Positions 44,853 through 53,080 of a DNA stretch of 64,000 nucleotides are shown in pieces. How positions within the stretch are numbered: position 1 is the first letter of the stretch; each line of letters begins with the position of its first letter. The position numbers and the translations under genes are program-made. The DNA is from Nannocystis exedens (lineage in GTDB: Bacteria > Myxococcota_A > Polyangia > Nannocystales > Nannocystaceae): the NCBI RefSeq assembly GCF_002343915.1, contig NZ_NETK01000001.1:248001-312000 (forward strand), written 5' to 3'. Under the pieces are notes generated by a model, which made no database searches, was not told where the DNA came from, and was given only the letters and a program-made list of their open reading frames with translations.

Positions 44853-45557
44853 ATGTCGCAGCATGACATGAAGGCCCAAGACATGTCCGAAGCCCTGTTC
44901 CACGACGTCGTTCGCGATCGTCACTCCGTGCGCAGCTTCCTTCCCGCTCCGGTGCCCGCTGCGTTGCTCCGCTCGGTGCTCGAGGACGCGCAGCGGTCGC
45001 CGTCAAACTGCAACACGCAACCCTGGCAGGTTCACATCGTGTCGGGTGCGAAGCGTGATGCGCTCAGCCAGGCCATCCTCGCGGCCGACGAGGCCGGGCG
45101 GTTCACGCTCGACTTCAGCTTCGACCTTGAGGACTTCGACGGCGTCTACCGGCAACGCGCCAGGGACCAGGGAGCGGCCTACTATCAAGCGATCGGGGTC
45201 GCGCGTGAGGCGACTCAGGAGCGCCGGACGGCCGCGCGGTACAACCTCGAGTTCTTCGGCGCGCCGCACGTCGCCCTCCTGTTCATGCCCAAGGTCGGCG
45301 ACAGCGTGCGGGTGGCGGCGGACATCGGCATGTACGCGCAGACGTTCCTGCTAGCCCTCACCGCTCACGGACTCGGCGGGATCCCGCAGACGATGCTCGG
45401 GATGTACGCCGATACCATCCGCGAGGTGCTCGGCATCGACCCGTCCTCGAAGATGCTGTTCGGCATCTCCTTCGGCTATCCCGACAGGTCCGCCGCGGCC
45501 AACCGCTACCGGATCGGCAAGGTGCCGATCGAGCAAAGCGTCACCTTCCACACCTGA
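44853..45557 (+). CDS. Nitroreductase family protein
   Basis: A 234-aa protein; ATG 44853, 44868 and 44883 are possible starts. FMN-binding features of the NfsB/FRase-like superfamily are DRHSVRSFLPAPVPAALLRS (Arg-Ser FMN phosphate contacts), EDAQRSPSNCNTQPWQVHIV (Pro-Ser-x-x-N-x-Q-P-W) and C-terminal GIPQTMLGMYADTIREVLG with LFGISFGYPD. It should reduce nitroaromatics, quinones or similar with NAD(P)H. Divergent from the LysR regulator, which probably controls it. Codon use is slightly less GC-extreme than in the 1-34 kb genes. Confidence 0.92.
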   Translation: MSQHDMKAQDMSEALFHDVVRDRHSVRSFLPAPVPAALLRSVLEDAQRSPSNCNTQPWQVHIVSGAKRDALSQAILAADEAGRFTLDFSFDLEDFDGVYRQRARDQGAAYYQAIGVAREATQERRTAARYNLEFFGAPHVALLFMPKVGDSVRVAADIGMYAQTFLLALTAHGLGGIPQTMLGMYADTIREVLGIDPSSKMLFGISFGYPDRSAAANRYRIGKVPIEQSVTFHT

Positions 45558-45730
45558 CCCCGTCGCGCCCCATGCCACGCGTGGCGCCCTCTCGAGCCCT
45601 GTCGGACCACCGCCCTGCCGTGAGGACGGTGGGCTCATGACGTCGGCCTCGCTGTCGTCGTCCATGGGCAGCGCCGGTGTCACTACTACCCGAACGGCGT
45701 CAGGCGTCGGGACCGCTGCGCGCGCCGAGC

Positions 45731-45820
45731 GAGCACCTGCGCGCATGCCAGCTCACCGACCAGGGCCTGGACGACCTCCGTCGCACGCTCGAAGCGCTCG
45801 CCCGCCCGGCGAGCGAATGA
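45731..45820 (+). pseudogene. C-terminal scrap of a winged-helix regulator
   Basis: Thirty codons ending at TGA 45818-45820 read EHLRACQLTDQGLDDLRRTL then EALARPASE. The C-x-LTDxGLxxLRxTLxxLA pattern is the end of ArsR/MarR/PadR-type winged-helix proteins. The upstream frame is broken. It lies just before the F420-type reductase gene, so a local regulator may have been lost. Confidence 0.4.
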
Positions 45821-45849
45821 AATCTCAAGAACCACAAGGAGCTTCAATC

Positions 45850-46596
45850 ATGAAAATCGGTATTTTGGGGACTGGCCACATCGGTAAGACCTTGGTCCGA
45901 AAGCTGAGCGCGGCCGGACATGACGTGAAGGTGGCCAACTCCCGCGGCCCGGACACGATCGCAGCGGACGTGCTGTCCACTGGCGCGCACGCAGTCACGG
46001 CGCCGGAAGCCGTGGCCGACGTTGACGTCGTGATCCTGTCGATCCCCCTCAATCGCCTTCCCGAGGTCGCGCCGCTCATCACCAGCGTTCCAGCCGAGAC
46101 GGTCGTCATCGATACGTCGAACTACTATCCGGGACGGGACGGCAGGATCGACGCGATCGAAGCCGGTCAGGTCGAGAGTCTGTGGGTGGCCGAGCAGTTG
46201 GGCCGTCCCATCGTCAAGGCATGGAACGCGATCGGTTCCGACTCTTTTGCGAAGAAGGGCAAGCCTGCGGGGAGCGCGGACCGCATCGCTCTGCCTGTTG
46301 CAGCCGATAGTGAAAGGGACCGCAAGGTGGGAATGGCACTCGTCGAGGACACCGGGCTCGACGCATTCGACGCTGGGACGCTTGCGGAGTCTTGGCGGCA
46401 GCAGCCTGGCGCTCCGTGCTACTGCACGGACCTCACCCGCGAGGAGATGGCGGCCGCCCTTGCTGCCGCAGATCGGGCGCGATTGCCGAGGCGGCGCGAC
46501 CTGGCTGTTGCGGCTATCATCGAAAGGGTTGGGGACAGCACCACGAACCCAGACGCGGAATACGGCGTCCGCCTGACTCGTGCGCTGTTCATGTGA
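45850..46596 (+). CDS. NADPH/F420-type oxidoreductase (Rossmann), first copy
   Basis: A 248-aa protein from ATG 45850 with AAGGAG (45836-45841) at 8 bases. MKIGILGTGHIGKTLVRKLS is the dinucleotide-binding fold; VKVANSRGPDTIAADVLSTG contains the NSRGP phosphate-binding loop of F420-dependent NADP reductase-like proteins. DVVILSIPLNRLPEVAPLIT, VVIDTSNYYPGRDGRI and VESLWVAEQLGRPIVKAWNA continue the family pattern. The C-terminus TLAESWRQQPGAPCYCTDLT with ALFM* is shared with the disrupted second copy. Likely an NAD(P)H-dependent reductase; the substrate is unknown and F420 use is not proven. Confidence 0.88.
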   Translation: MKIGILGTGHIGKTLVRKLSAAGHDVKVANSRGPDTIAADVLSTGAHAVTAPEAVADVDVVILSIPLNRLPEVAPLITSVPAETVVIDTSNYYPGRDGRIDAIEAGQVESLWVAEQLGRPIVKAWNAIGSDSFAKKGKPAGSADRIALPVAADSERDRKVGMALVEDTGLDAFDAGTLAESWRQQPGAPCYCTDLTREEMAAALAAADRARLPRRRDLAVAAIIERVGDSTTNPDAEYGVRLTRALFM

Positions 46597-46665
46597 GCCC
46601 TCGCGCAATTACTCCTACGTTTAGTAGCGAGGCAACACATACGCGAGGCTTCCCGAGGACCTACC

Positions 46666-47094
46666 ATGAACGACACGAGGAAGATGAAGATCGGGATCCT
46701 CGGCACGGGCCACATCGGCAAGCCGTTGACGAGGAAGCTGGCGGCGGCCGGCCATGACGTGAAGGTCGCCAACTCACGCGGTCCGGAAACGATCGACGCC
46801 GAGACCTTGGCGACGGGCGCACGGGCGGTCACGACCACCGAGGCCTTGCACGACGTGGACGTGGCGATCATCTCGATCCCGCTCAACCGCCTGCCCGCGA
46901 TCGCGCCGCTGGTCGCGAACCTGCCCGCCGCAACGGTCGTCATCGACACGTCGAACTACTTCCCCCATCGCGACGGGGAGATCGCGGCGCTCGAGGCTGG
47001 TCAGGTCGAGAGCCTGTGGGTGGCCGAGCAGTTGGGCCGGCCGATCGAAAAGGCGTGGAACTCGATCATCGCGGACTCCTTCGTCAACTGTTGA
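46666..47094 (+). pseudogene. NADPH/F420-type oxidoreductase, second copy, 5' part (split by IS21-type element)
   Basis: From ATG 46666 the protein follows the first copy closely (MKIGILGTGHIGKPLTRKLA, VVIDTSNYFPHRDGEIAALE, VESLWVAEQLGRPIEKAWNS) until DSFVN at 47088, where the IS element begins and adds Cys and a stop. The rest of the gene is at 50497-50838. Joining 46666-47088 to 50497-50838 gives an unbroken 254-aa protein, so the only damage is the insertion. Confidence 0.9.
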
Positions 47095-47198
47095 CGACGG
47101 CGTAGATCCGCGTAAATCCAGCGGCAGAAATCAGCGGCGAAAATCGGCGGCAGAAAACGCCGGCGAGGCCGGCGTCGAGCGAGGGTGACCGTGGCGGC

Positions 47199-47963
47199 TC
47201 AGGATTTGCGACGAGAGCGCCTGGCGGCTCTGCGGGTCGTGTTGCGTTCGACGGTCTCCTTGTTCCGGTAGGATTCGGCGTCGATGGTGAGGACCTCGGC
47301 GTTGTGGCACAGGCGGTCGATGACGGCGACGATGCTGGTCGCGCTCGGAAACACCTCCTGCCACTCGCTGAAGATCCGGTTGGTGGTTACGATTGTCGAG
47401 AGTCGTTGGTATCGCTGGCTGACCACCTGGAAGAGCAGATCGGCGTAGCCTTGCCCATAGGACATGTAGCCGACCTCGTCCACGACGAGGAGCGCGGGAG
47501 AGGTGTAGCGGCGGAGGCGCTTCCGCAGGCGCGTGGTGTCGGGCTGGGCCGCGAGATCGCCGAGCATCTGGGCGGCCTCGACGACGCGGACGGTGTGGCC
47601 GGCCCGGATCGCGCGGTGGGCGAGGTTGCGGGCGATCATCGTCTTACCGACGCCGCCCGAGCCGATCAGGACGACGTTGGTGTGCTCGCGGAGGAAGTCG
47701 AGCTCGAAGAGAGCCTCGATCGCCTCGCGGTCGATCTTCCGCGGGTGCGTCCAATCGAAGTCGGCGATCGGCTTAAAGGCGCCGATCTTGGCGCCCTCGA
47801 GGCGACGCGCGAGGCTGCGTCGACAGCGTTCGTCCTCTTCGGCCTCGATGAGCGGGCGCAGCCACGGCTCGGCCTCGATGGCGTGCCAGCGGGCGAGCAG
47901 GCCGTAGAGCCCGAGCGCGGCGGCGCGCTCGCGCAGCGTCGCGTCAGGTGTCTTCGTCGCCAT
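47199..47963 (-). CDS. istB: IS21-type helper ATPase IstB
   Basis: A 254-aa protein from ATG 47963, overlapping the end of istA by 20 bases. Walker A is GSGGVGKTMIARNLAHRAIR (residues 101-108 for the loop), Walker B LLVVDEVGYMSYGQGYADLL, and sensor motif IVTTNRIFSEWQEVFPSATS. The C-terminal basic tail (RRAARRSRRKS) is typical. IstB is the DnaA/C-type AAA+ partner that loads IstA on target DNA. Confidence 0.95.
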   Translation of the reverse strand: MATKTPDATLRERAAALGLYGLLARWHAIEAEPWLRPLIEAEEDERCRRSLARRLEGAKIGAFKPIADFDWTHPRKIDREAIEALFELDFLREHTNVVLIGSGGVGKTMIARNLAHRAIRAGHTVRVVEAAQMLGDLAAQPDTTRLRKRLRRYTSPALLVVDEVGYMSYGQGYADLLFQVVSQRYQRLSTIVTTNRIFSEWQEVFPSATSIVAVIDRLCHNAEVLTIDAESYRNKETVERNTTRRAARRSRRKS

Positions 47964-49434
47964 CGTCGTTCTCCTCGGCGGTGAGCGCGTCGTAGGTGCG
48001 GAGGTCGTGCGGGCGCACGACGATCGCGCGCAGGCGCGTCGGGAGCTCCGGCGCCTCCCGGTGTCCTGGCGGGGCGAGCTGCTCAATCGCCTTGCGCAGC
48101 GCCGGGATGTATAGCAACTCGCGTGCGAGCGCGTCGTCGATGGCCTGCTCCAAGAGACAGGCGCCGTGGGCGTCGAGGAGCTCCTCGAGCTGACGGGTGG
48201 CGCGGGCGAGCGGCTCGCCGCGCTCGGCGAGGGCGCGCAGGAAGTCCTGGCTCCGCGGGACCGCGCGCCGCAGGCGATCGAGCTCCCGATGTGTCCGGGC
48301 GCCGGTCTTTTCGGACCACAGCGCGTCGATGTGCGACCTGTCCTCGAGGACCTCGCCGGCGCCGTAGCAGCGGGCGTGCTCGGCGATCACGTGCGTCCCG
48401 TCGACGACGCGCACGCGCTCGGCGTCGGCGACGACGACGAGCTCCTTGCAGACGTGGGTGTGCGGGATCGAGTAGTCGTTGCGATCGAAGCGCACGTACG
48501 GGGTCTTGCCGGCGCGCACGGGCTGCTGCTCGGCGCACGGAAACGGCTCGCCGGACGCCACCAGCAGCAAGGGGCGCTCCTCGGCGAAGGCGCTTTCGAC
48601 CGTGCGGGCGCGGTCGTCGGGCCACAGTCTTTGCATGGCGAGGGTCTGGCAGAATGCGAGCACCTGCGCGTTGAGGTCGTCGAGGCCGACGAAAGTGCGG
48701 CCGGCGAAGAATGCGTCGCGCAGGTAGCGAATCGCGCGTTCGACACGACCCTTCTCGTTTCCCCTCCTCGGCGCGACCGGCCTGGGTTCATAGCGGTAGT
48801 GCCCCGCGAACTCGACGAGCGTCGGGTGGAGGCGGATCGCGTCGCCCTGTCGCTCGAGCACCGCGCTCTTCAGGTTGTCGTAGAGCACGACCCGCGCGGC
48901 GCCGCCGAAGTACGCGAATGCATGCACATGGCCAGCGAGGAAGCTCGGCATCCGCGCGTCGTAGAAGAAGCGCACGAACAGCGCGCGCGACCAGCTCAGC
49001 ACCATGACGAAGGCCATCAGCTTGCGCGTCGCCCGGCCGACCTGGACCTTGCCGAAGTCGGCCCAGTCCACTTGGGCCTGTTCTCCGGGCAAGGTCGCAA
49101 GGCGCAGGTACGCCTCGGCCCGGCGGGGTCGCAGCTCGCGGACCACCTCGCGCAGCCGCGAGATCTGGCCGGTGTAGCCGCGCGTGCGGACCATCTGCAG
49201 GATCCGCGTCGCGCGCAGCTTCGGGTACTTCTCGAGCGTCTCGCGGATGAAGGCGCGGTACGGATCCACCTTCGTCCGCCGCTTCGGCGCCGGCAGCTTC
49301 ACGCCGTTGTGCTGGAGGATCCTGCGCACCGTGCCGTGGTGCAGGCCGAGCTGCGCGGCGATCGTGCCGATCCGCCAGCCCTCGGCGTGAAACAGCCGCA
49401 GGACATTCGCCCGAGTCAAGGCCGACGTCGTCAC
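47944..49434 (-). CDS. istA: IS21-type transposase IstA
   Basis: A 496-aa protein from ATG 49434. The N-terminal HTH is GWRIGTIAAQLGLHHGTVRR. The DDE core has Asp123 (QAQVDWADFGKV), Asp186 (VVLYDNLKSAVLE) and a Glu in RRGNEKGRVERAIRYLRDAF. The C-terminal part contains NDYSIPHTHVCKEL, common in IstA. Its ATG overlaps the stop of the upstream accessory frame (ATGA), so translation is coupled. Intact. Confidence 0.95.
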   Translation of the reverse strand: MTTSALTRANVLRLFHAEGWRIGTIAAQLGLHHGTVRRILQHNGVKLPAPKRRTKVDPYRAFIRETLEKYPKLRATRILQMVRTRGYTGQISRLREVVRELRPRRAEAYLRLATLPGEQAQVDWADFGKVQVGRATRKLMAFVMVLSWSRALFVRFFYDARMPSFLAGHVHAFAYFGGAARVVLYDNLKSAVLERQGDAIRLHPTLVEFAGHYRYEPRPVAPRRGNEKGRVERAIRYLRDAFFAGRTFVGLDDLNAQVLAFCQTLAMQRLWPDDRARTVESAFAEERPLLLVASGEPFPCAEQQPVRAGKTPYVRFDRNDYSIPHTHVCKELVVVADAERVRVVDGTHVIAEHARCYGAGEVLEDRSHIDALWSEKTGARTHRELDRLRRAVPRSQDFLRALAERGEPLARATRQLEELLDAHGACLLEQAIDDALARELLYIPALRKAIEQLAPPGHREAPELPTRLRAIVVRPHDLRTYDALTAEENDDGDEDT

Positions 49435-49805
49435 TTCTCACCTCCGGTCAGATCGAGATCCCACTGCACGGTCGACGGCGGCCGTGGTCGTCGGAGACGG
49501 AGGACAAGACGCAAGGGAGCGAGCTCGTAAGCGTGCACCAGCGGGCTCCCGGGATCATCCAGAGTCGCGCCGAAGAGTCCCAGACCCGTGAGCCCAGACG
49601 AATCGCAGCTGCCGTCCACACACACAGCAACGCGCAGCGCATCCCCCTGCCACAGCGCGAGGCCCTCGAGCAGCGCCACCAGCGCCCGCGGATGGGAGGG
49701 CCGCGGCAGGATCGCCCGCAGCAGCTCCTGCCCCCGCGCTTGCAGCCTCAGCTCGATCGTCGTCGGTCGCGGCCTCAGCCTCATCGACCATGTCCCGATG
49801 TTCAT
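49431..49805 (-). CDS. Accessory frame of the IS21-type element
   Basis: A 124-aa frame from ATG 49805, ending in an ATGA overlap with istA. It contains PTTIELRLQARGQELLRAIL and PRPSHPRALVALLEGLALWQ, GDALRVAVCVDGSC and HAYELAPLRLVLRLRRP. The folded pattern (strand-helix-strand) looks real. Similar small proteins appear ahead of istA in some myxobacterial IS21 elements as far as I recall. Function not known. Confidence 0.6.
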   Translation of the reverse strand: MNIGTWSMRLRPRPTTIELRLQARGQELLRAILPRPSHPRALVALLEGLALWQGDALRVAVCVDGSCDSSGLTGLGLFGATLDDPGSPLVHAYELAPLRLVLRLRRPRPPSTVQWDLDLTGGEK

Positions 49806-50082
49806 GCGATGAATCTCCTTCTGACGCGGTCACCAGCTCCACGCTGATCGATCCCGCGTCCCGGTAGTCATCGCCGTCTCCGCCGTCCTGCGGGAGACAC
49901 TGCTCCGTCACTTTCTTCGCCCGCTGCGCCGTTCGATACTTCGCCTGTCGCTGAGCGTGCTTGCGCCGACCCTTCCTCGACTGCTGATACCGTCGATTCG
50001 ACGCCCGTTGCCTCCGCAGCCGCCCCTGCCTGGCGCAGCCCGGCCCGCAGTAGCGCCGCCCGCACCAGCACGCGTCGCACAC
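49555..50082 (-). CDS. Zinc-finger-like accessory frame of the IS21-type element
   Basis: Frame from GTG 50082. The N-terminus CDACWCGRRYCGPGCARQGR and the basic block RRYQQSRKGRRKHAQRQAKY resemble the Cys-rich, Arg/Gln-rich proteins carried by some IS21 elements. Cys codons continue upstream to 50211 (LRCGACGSATWVCDAC) without an ATG, GTG or TTG before a TGA at 50214, so the true start may be a rare codon or the gene may be truncated. The last 90 codons overlap the 124-aa frame and may not be real protein. Confidence 0.45.
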   Translation of the reverse strand: MCDACWCGRRYCGPGCARQGRLRRQRASNRRYQQSRKGRRKHAQRQAKYRTAQRAKKVTEQCLPQDGGDGDDYRDAGSISVELVTASEGDSSHEHRDMVDEAEAATDDDRAEAASAGAGAAAGDPAAALPSAGAGGAARGPRAVAGGCAARCCVCGRQLRFVWAHGSGTLRRDSG

Positions 50083-50256
50083 CCACGTCGCGCTCCCGCA
50101 CGCTCCACAGCGCAGCGGGATCCCCCTCGGCTCCCGCGGCTCGTTCGGCTCTCGATCGACGACACCTCCGTGCCGGTCCCCGTTGCGGATCCCACCGTCC
50201 TGTGGCAGCCTTCACGCGACCTGTCTCTTCGACAATGTCGCTGGGGGAGGTTGTTG

Positions 50257-50307
50257 GGGGACGCCGGAGAGCGCCAACTCTTGATCCCGGCGTCCCCGTT
50301 TTTTTTT
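50257..50307 (+). terminator. Strong intrinsic terminator near the right end of the IS21-type element
   Basis: Stem GGGGACGCCGG (50257-50267) pairs exactly with CCGGCGTCCCC (50287-50297), followed by G and nine T. It reads rightward, opposite to the transposase genes, and would stop transcripts that run through the element from the left. Confidence 0.85.
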
Positions 50308-50496
50308 CCGGCGCCTCCCCGCTACCCGGCCTCGCCACGCGGCGCCAATCTCCGGACACGCCTCCGGCCCGGCTACGCTCGACCAGAAATTCTTGTGATC
50401 TGGCCTACAAGCCTGCGGCCCGTCGAGTTTCTACCAAAACCATTTCGTCGCCTCGCCGCTGGATTTACGCAGATCGAGATCGTCGCTGACATCAAC

Positions 50497-50838
50497 AAGG
50501 GCCAGCCGGCGGGGGCTCCGGGCCGCGTCGCGCTTCCCGTCGCGGCCGACCGCGAATCGGATCGGAAGGTCGGGATGACGCTGGTCGAAGCGACGGGGTT
50601 CGACGCGTTCGATTCCGGCACGCTCGCCGAGTCGTGGCGACATCAGCCGGGCTCACCTGCCTATTGCACGGACCTCACCCGCAGCGAGTTGCCGGCCGCG
50701 CTGGCCAGGGCCGAGCGGGATCGGCTGGCGAAGCGGCGCGAGCTGGCGAATGCGGTGTTCTCCGAACGCTACGAGATGGGCAAGGAGGTTCCGGCTGCCG
50801 ATTTCGTCATCCGAGTGCATCGCGCGTTGTTCATGTAA
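50497..50838 (+). pseudogene. NADPH/F420-type oxidoreductase, second copy, 3' part
   Basis: Resumes exactly after the target duplication: KGQPAGAPGRVALPVAADRE, then SGTLAESWRHQPGSPAYCTD and FVIRVHRALFM. No start of its own at the junction. The two halves differ from the first copy throughout but keep the frame, so the insertion is recent. Confidence 0.9.
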
Positions 50839-50877
50839 AGTGTGACGTCGGCCGCGTAGGCCCTTCTCCACGCGTCT

Positions 50878-51095
50878 CGACGGACCGGCGACCGGGCGGC
50901 CCGAAGGCTTGGCCCGACGGGTGGTGTAAGTCGACGTGGACGCCCTGATGCGCGGGAGCGCGATCTCCCTGGTTGTCTCGGAATTTCGTCTCGATTTTGT
51001 GGCGATTCGGGCAGTTTTCAAGACAACCCGTCGCATACGGGTCTGTAGGGGGGGTCTAGCGCCTCCTGTGCACCACATCACCAAAATCTCGCGCG
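50878..51095 (+). repeat. Dispersed 215-base repeat, copy C
   Basis: Head CGACGGACCGGCGACCGGGC with GGCTTGGCCCG, middle GATGCGCGGGAGCGCGATCTCC, core TGTCTCGGAATTTCGTCTCG then ATTTTGTGGCGATT, tail GGTCTAGCGCCTCCTGTGCA then CCACATCACCAAAAT. Lies 40 bases after the reductase 3' part. More diverged than copies A and B. Confidence 0.75.
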
Positions 51096-51220
51096 ACATC
51101 GCGTTGCAGCCACTCGTGAGAGGGTGCTGGGCGGTCTCAAGTGGAACCGTTGTAGCTGCAGCGTATGCGCTAACGGCCTGCGGTCGCTCGCGCATGGCTC
51201 GAAACCACGGGACGACCTAG

Positions 51221-52744
51221 CAGCCCGAGGTAGAAGTCGGTGAGACGAAATCGCTCATGCGTATCTCGAGTGAGCGACGTGCTCTGGAAGTCGAGCTCCC
51301 GGTAGGGAGTGCCGCGAATGGCGGTCAAGAAGCGCTCCGAGCCACCGCAGAAGCGTGAGGACAGCCACGAGCACGGCAGAAAGCGCGGCCCGAAGGCCCT
51401 GGAGGGCCCTCGGTTTCCCGATTCCGTGGACCTTTCGCATGATCAAGCTCAGGTTGAATCCGGCGGCGTGGATGACCAGCCGCTTGAGGATATTGTCGTG
51501 ACCGCGGACGTGGACCCTGCGCATTCCGCCGGAGTCGAGCATGTGCGCGAAGGGCCGTTCGACCAGCTCGCTGCGCTTCTTCTGCAGTTCCTTGCTCTTG
51601 CCTCGCTTCACGCGGCGGCGGTTCCGGTGCACCGCCTCACGCTCGGCCTGCTTGTCCTTCCACCGCCGGCGACCACGCGCGGGCTCCGGGATGTAGCTGC
51701 GTACGTCGACCTCCTCGAGGCTCGTGAGCACGTCGTTGCTGTGGTAGCCCTTGTCGGCGACGACCTCCTCGACGCGCTCGGCGATCTGCTCCCTGGCCTT
51801 CTCCGAGCCCTCTTGGCGCACCTCCGCGAGATTGGCGTCGGCGACCTCCAGCGTCTTCTCGATGGTCTTCGTGTCGCCCGCAGCGCCGCCGTGCACCGTC
51901 ACGCCGACGATGGCGCCGGTCTCGAGGTCGACCGCCTGCTCGTGCTTGTGCGCGAGGTGGGTGCTGCCGTCCTTCATCTTCATGATCTGCGCCTCGGGAT
52001 CGTGCGGGTGTACCCACTCGTCGTTCGAGCCCTTCTTCGGCCGCTTGCGGTCCAGCCGCGCCAGGTCCTCGCGCGTCGGTTCCTCGATCCCCTCGGCCTT
52101 CGCCAGGTCGGTCAAGTACTCCTTGTACGCGCGTCCGTCGTCGCGGCGCACGATCGATCGCAGCGCCGCGTTCGCCTCAAGTGTCGTTGCGTCGATCCCG
52201 AGCGTCTTGCCGCGCAACAGGCCATGCTCGGCGACCAGCTCCAGCACCCGCGTGAACACCCGCTCGTGCACGTCGGTGCTCAGCCGACGCCGCGTCCGCG
52301 AGATCGTCGAGTGATCCGGCGGCTGCTTCTCCAGGCCGAGCCCCAAAAACCGCCGCAGACTCAGCGAGTCGGCGACCCGCCAGGCGATGCCCCGCTCGCT
52401 GCCGATCCCCTCGAAGTAGCCGATCAGCAAGCAGCGGAAGTACACCCCCGGCGCGAGGCCCGGTCGTCCCATCACCTCGGCGTAGAACGGCTCGCACTGC
52501 TTCTCCGCGAAACGGTCGAAGCCGTGCTTCCGGAGCAGCTTGTCGAGCGCCTCGTAGAACGGGTGCCCGAGCCCCTGCAACTTGTCATACGTGATGAACA
52601 GCGTCGGCTGCTCCCCGTTGTCGTGCCCCATGGCCATGGCAAAGCCACTTTATCAGCTTTCATCGCAGAGCGCGATACCGCGCGCCGCTCCGCTGCTCGC
52701 GAGGTTCCTCGCGGCGTGGTTGCCGCGACTTTCACCACGGGCTG
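51221..52744 (-). mobile_element. IS1182-family-like insertion element, 1524 bases
   Basis: Terminal repeats CAGCCCGAGGTAGAAGTCGG (left) and CAGCCCGTGGTGAAAGTCGC (right, reversed) agree at 16 of 20 positions. CTAG flanks both ends (51217-51220 and 52745-52748), the palindromic 4-base target duplication usual for IS1182-type elements. One intact transposase gene inside. Confidence 0.92.
51255..52637 (-). CDS. IS1182-type transposase
   Basis: A 460-aa protein from ATG 52637. The N-terminal part has QCEPFYAEVMGRPGLAPGVY and SLRRFLGLGLEKQPPDHSTI, the DUF772-like DNA-binding segment. The DDE core shows LLRGKTLGIDATTLEANAAL (first Asp), VEEVVADKGYHSNDVL (second Asp) and KRSELVERPFAHMLDSGG (Glu). 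The C-terminal HDNILKRLVIHAAGFNLSLI is characteristic of the family. Intact and possibly active. Confidence 0.93.
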   Translation of the reverse strand: MAMGHDNGEQPTLFITYDKLQGLGHPFYEALDKLLRKHGFDRFAEKQCEPFYAEVMGRPGLAPGVYFRCLLIGYFEGIGSERGIAWRVADSLSLRRFLGLGLEKQPPDHSTISRTRRRLSTDVHERVFTRVLELVAEHGLLRGKTLGIDATTLEANAALRSIVRRDDGRAYKEYLTDLAKAEGIEEPTREDLARLDRKRPKKGSNDEWVHPHDPEAQIMKMKDGSTHLAHKHEQAVDLETGAIVGVTVHGGAAGDTKTIEKTLEVADANLAEVRQEGSEKAREQIAERVEEVVADKGYHSNDVLTSLEEVDVRSYIPEPARGRRRWKDKQAEREAVHRNRRRVKRGKSKELQKKRSELVERPFAHMLDSGGMRRVHVRGHDNILKRLVIHAAGFNLSLIMRKVHGIGKPRALQGLRAALSAVLVAVLTLLRWLGALLDRHSRHSLPGARLPEHVAHSRYA

Positions 52745-53000
52745 CTAGGCGATCTAGGTATGGCGGATTCCGCGCTCGGCTGCGTGCTACGCTCACGCGC
52801 AAGAGTGCGCCATGGAGCCCATCTCGATCAGGGGTCTTCCACTCCCGCAGCTTCTCCTGGATTTTCTGCGATGCGGTGCGTGGAGGCATCCCGGGGATGC
52901 CGTACTCACGCAGGCAGTGCCGTTTCTGCTCGAACCGGTCGACTTCTTGGTCTCGGTCGATAAGATGCGTCGAGGCACCGCGCGAACTCGGCGAGGACAT
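52745..53000 (-). pseudogene. Possible ORF interrupted by the IS1182-type element
   Basis: From ATG 53000 the frame reads MSSPSSRGASTHLIDRDQEV then DRFEQKRHCLREYGIPGMPP and SQKIQEKLREWKTPDRDG up to the IS. Removing the element and one CTAG joins it to 51216-51170, giving a 100-codon frame that stops at TAG. Family not recognised. The reconstruction is neat but could be chance. Confidence 0.3.
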
Positions 53001-53080
53001 GAGCTCGAGCAGCTCGCTCCTCTCTTGATCACCGAAGAGCCTGGCGCGGGCGAAGGTTGTGTGGTCTCTTCGCCGCTCCG

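Larger units (their letters stand above)
47089..50491 (-). mobile_element. IS21-family-like insertion element, 3403 bases
   Basis: The ends are TGTTGACGACGG... on the left and, reversed, TGTCAGCGACGA... on the right. The 37-base terminal repeats match at about 29 positions, including an identical inner block GCGTAAATCCAGCGGC. The target duplication TCAAC is at 47084-47088 and 50492-50496. It carries istB and istA on the minus strand plus two accessory frames. IS21 elements start TG and end CA, as here, and give 4-8 base duplications. At 3.4 kb it is longer than the usual 2-2.5 kb. Confidence 0.93.

Noticed and set aside
48336-48355. Hairpin-family copy inside istA
   Set aside because: Only the left arm matches (ACCTGTCC); the right arm is GGACCTCG, which is explained by the istA coding sequence.
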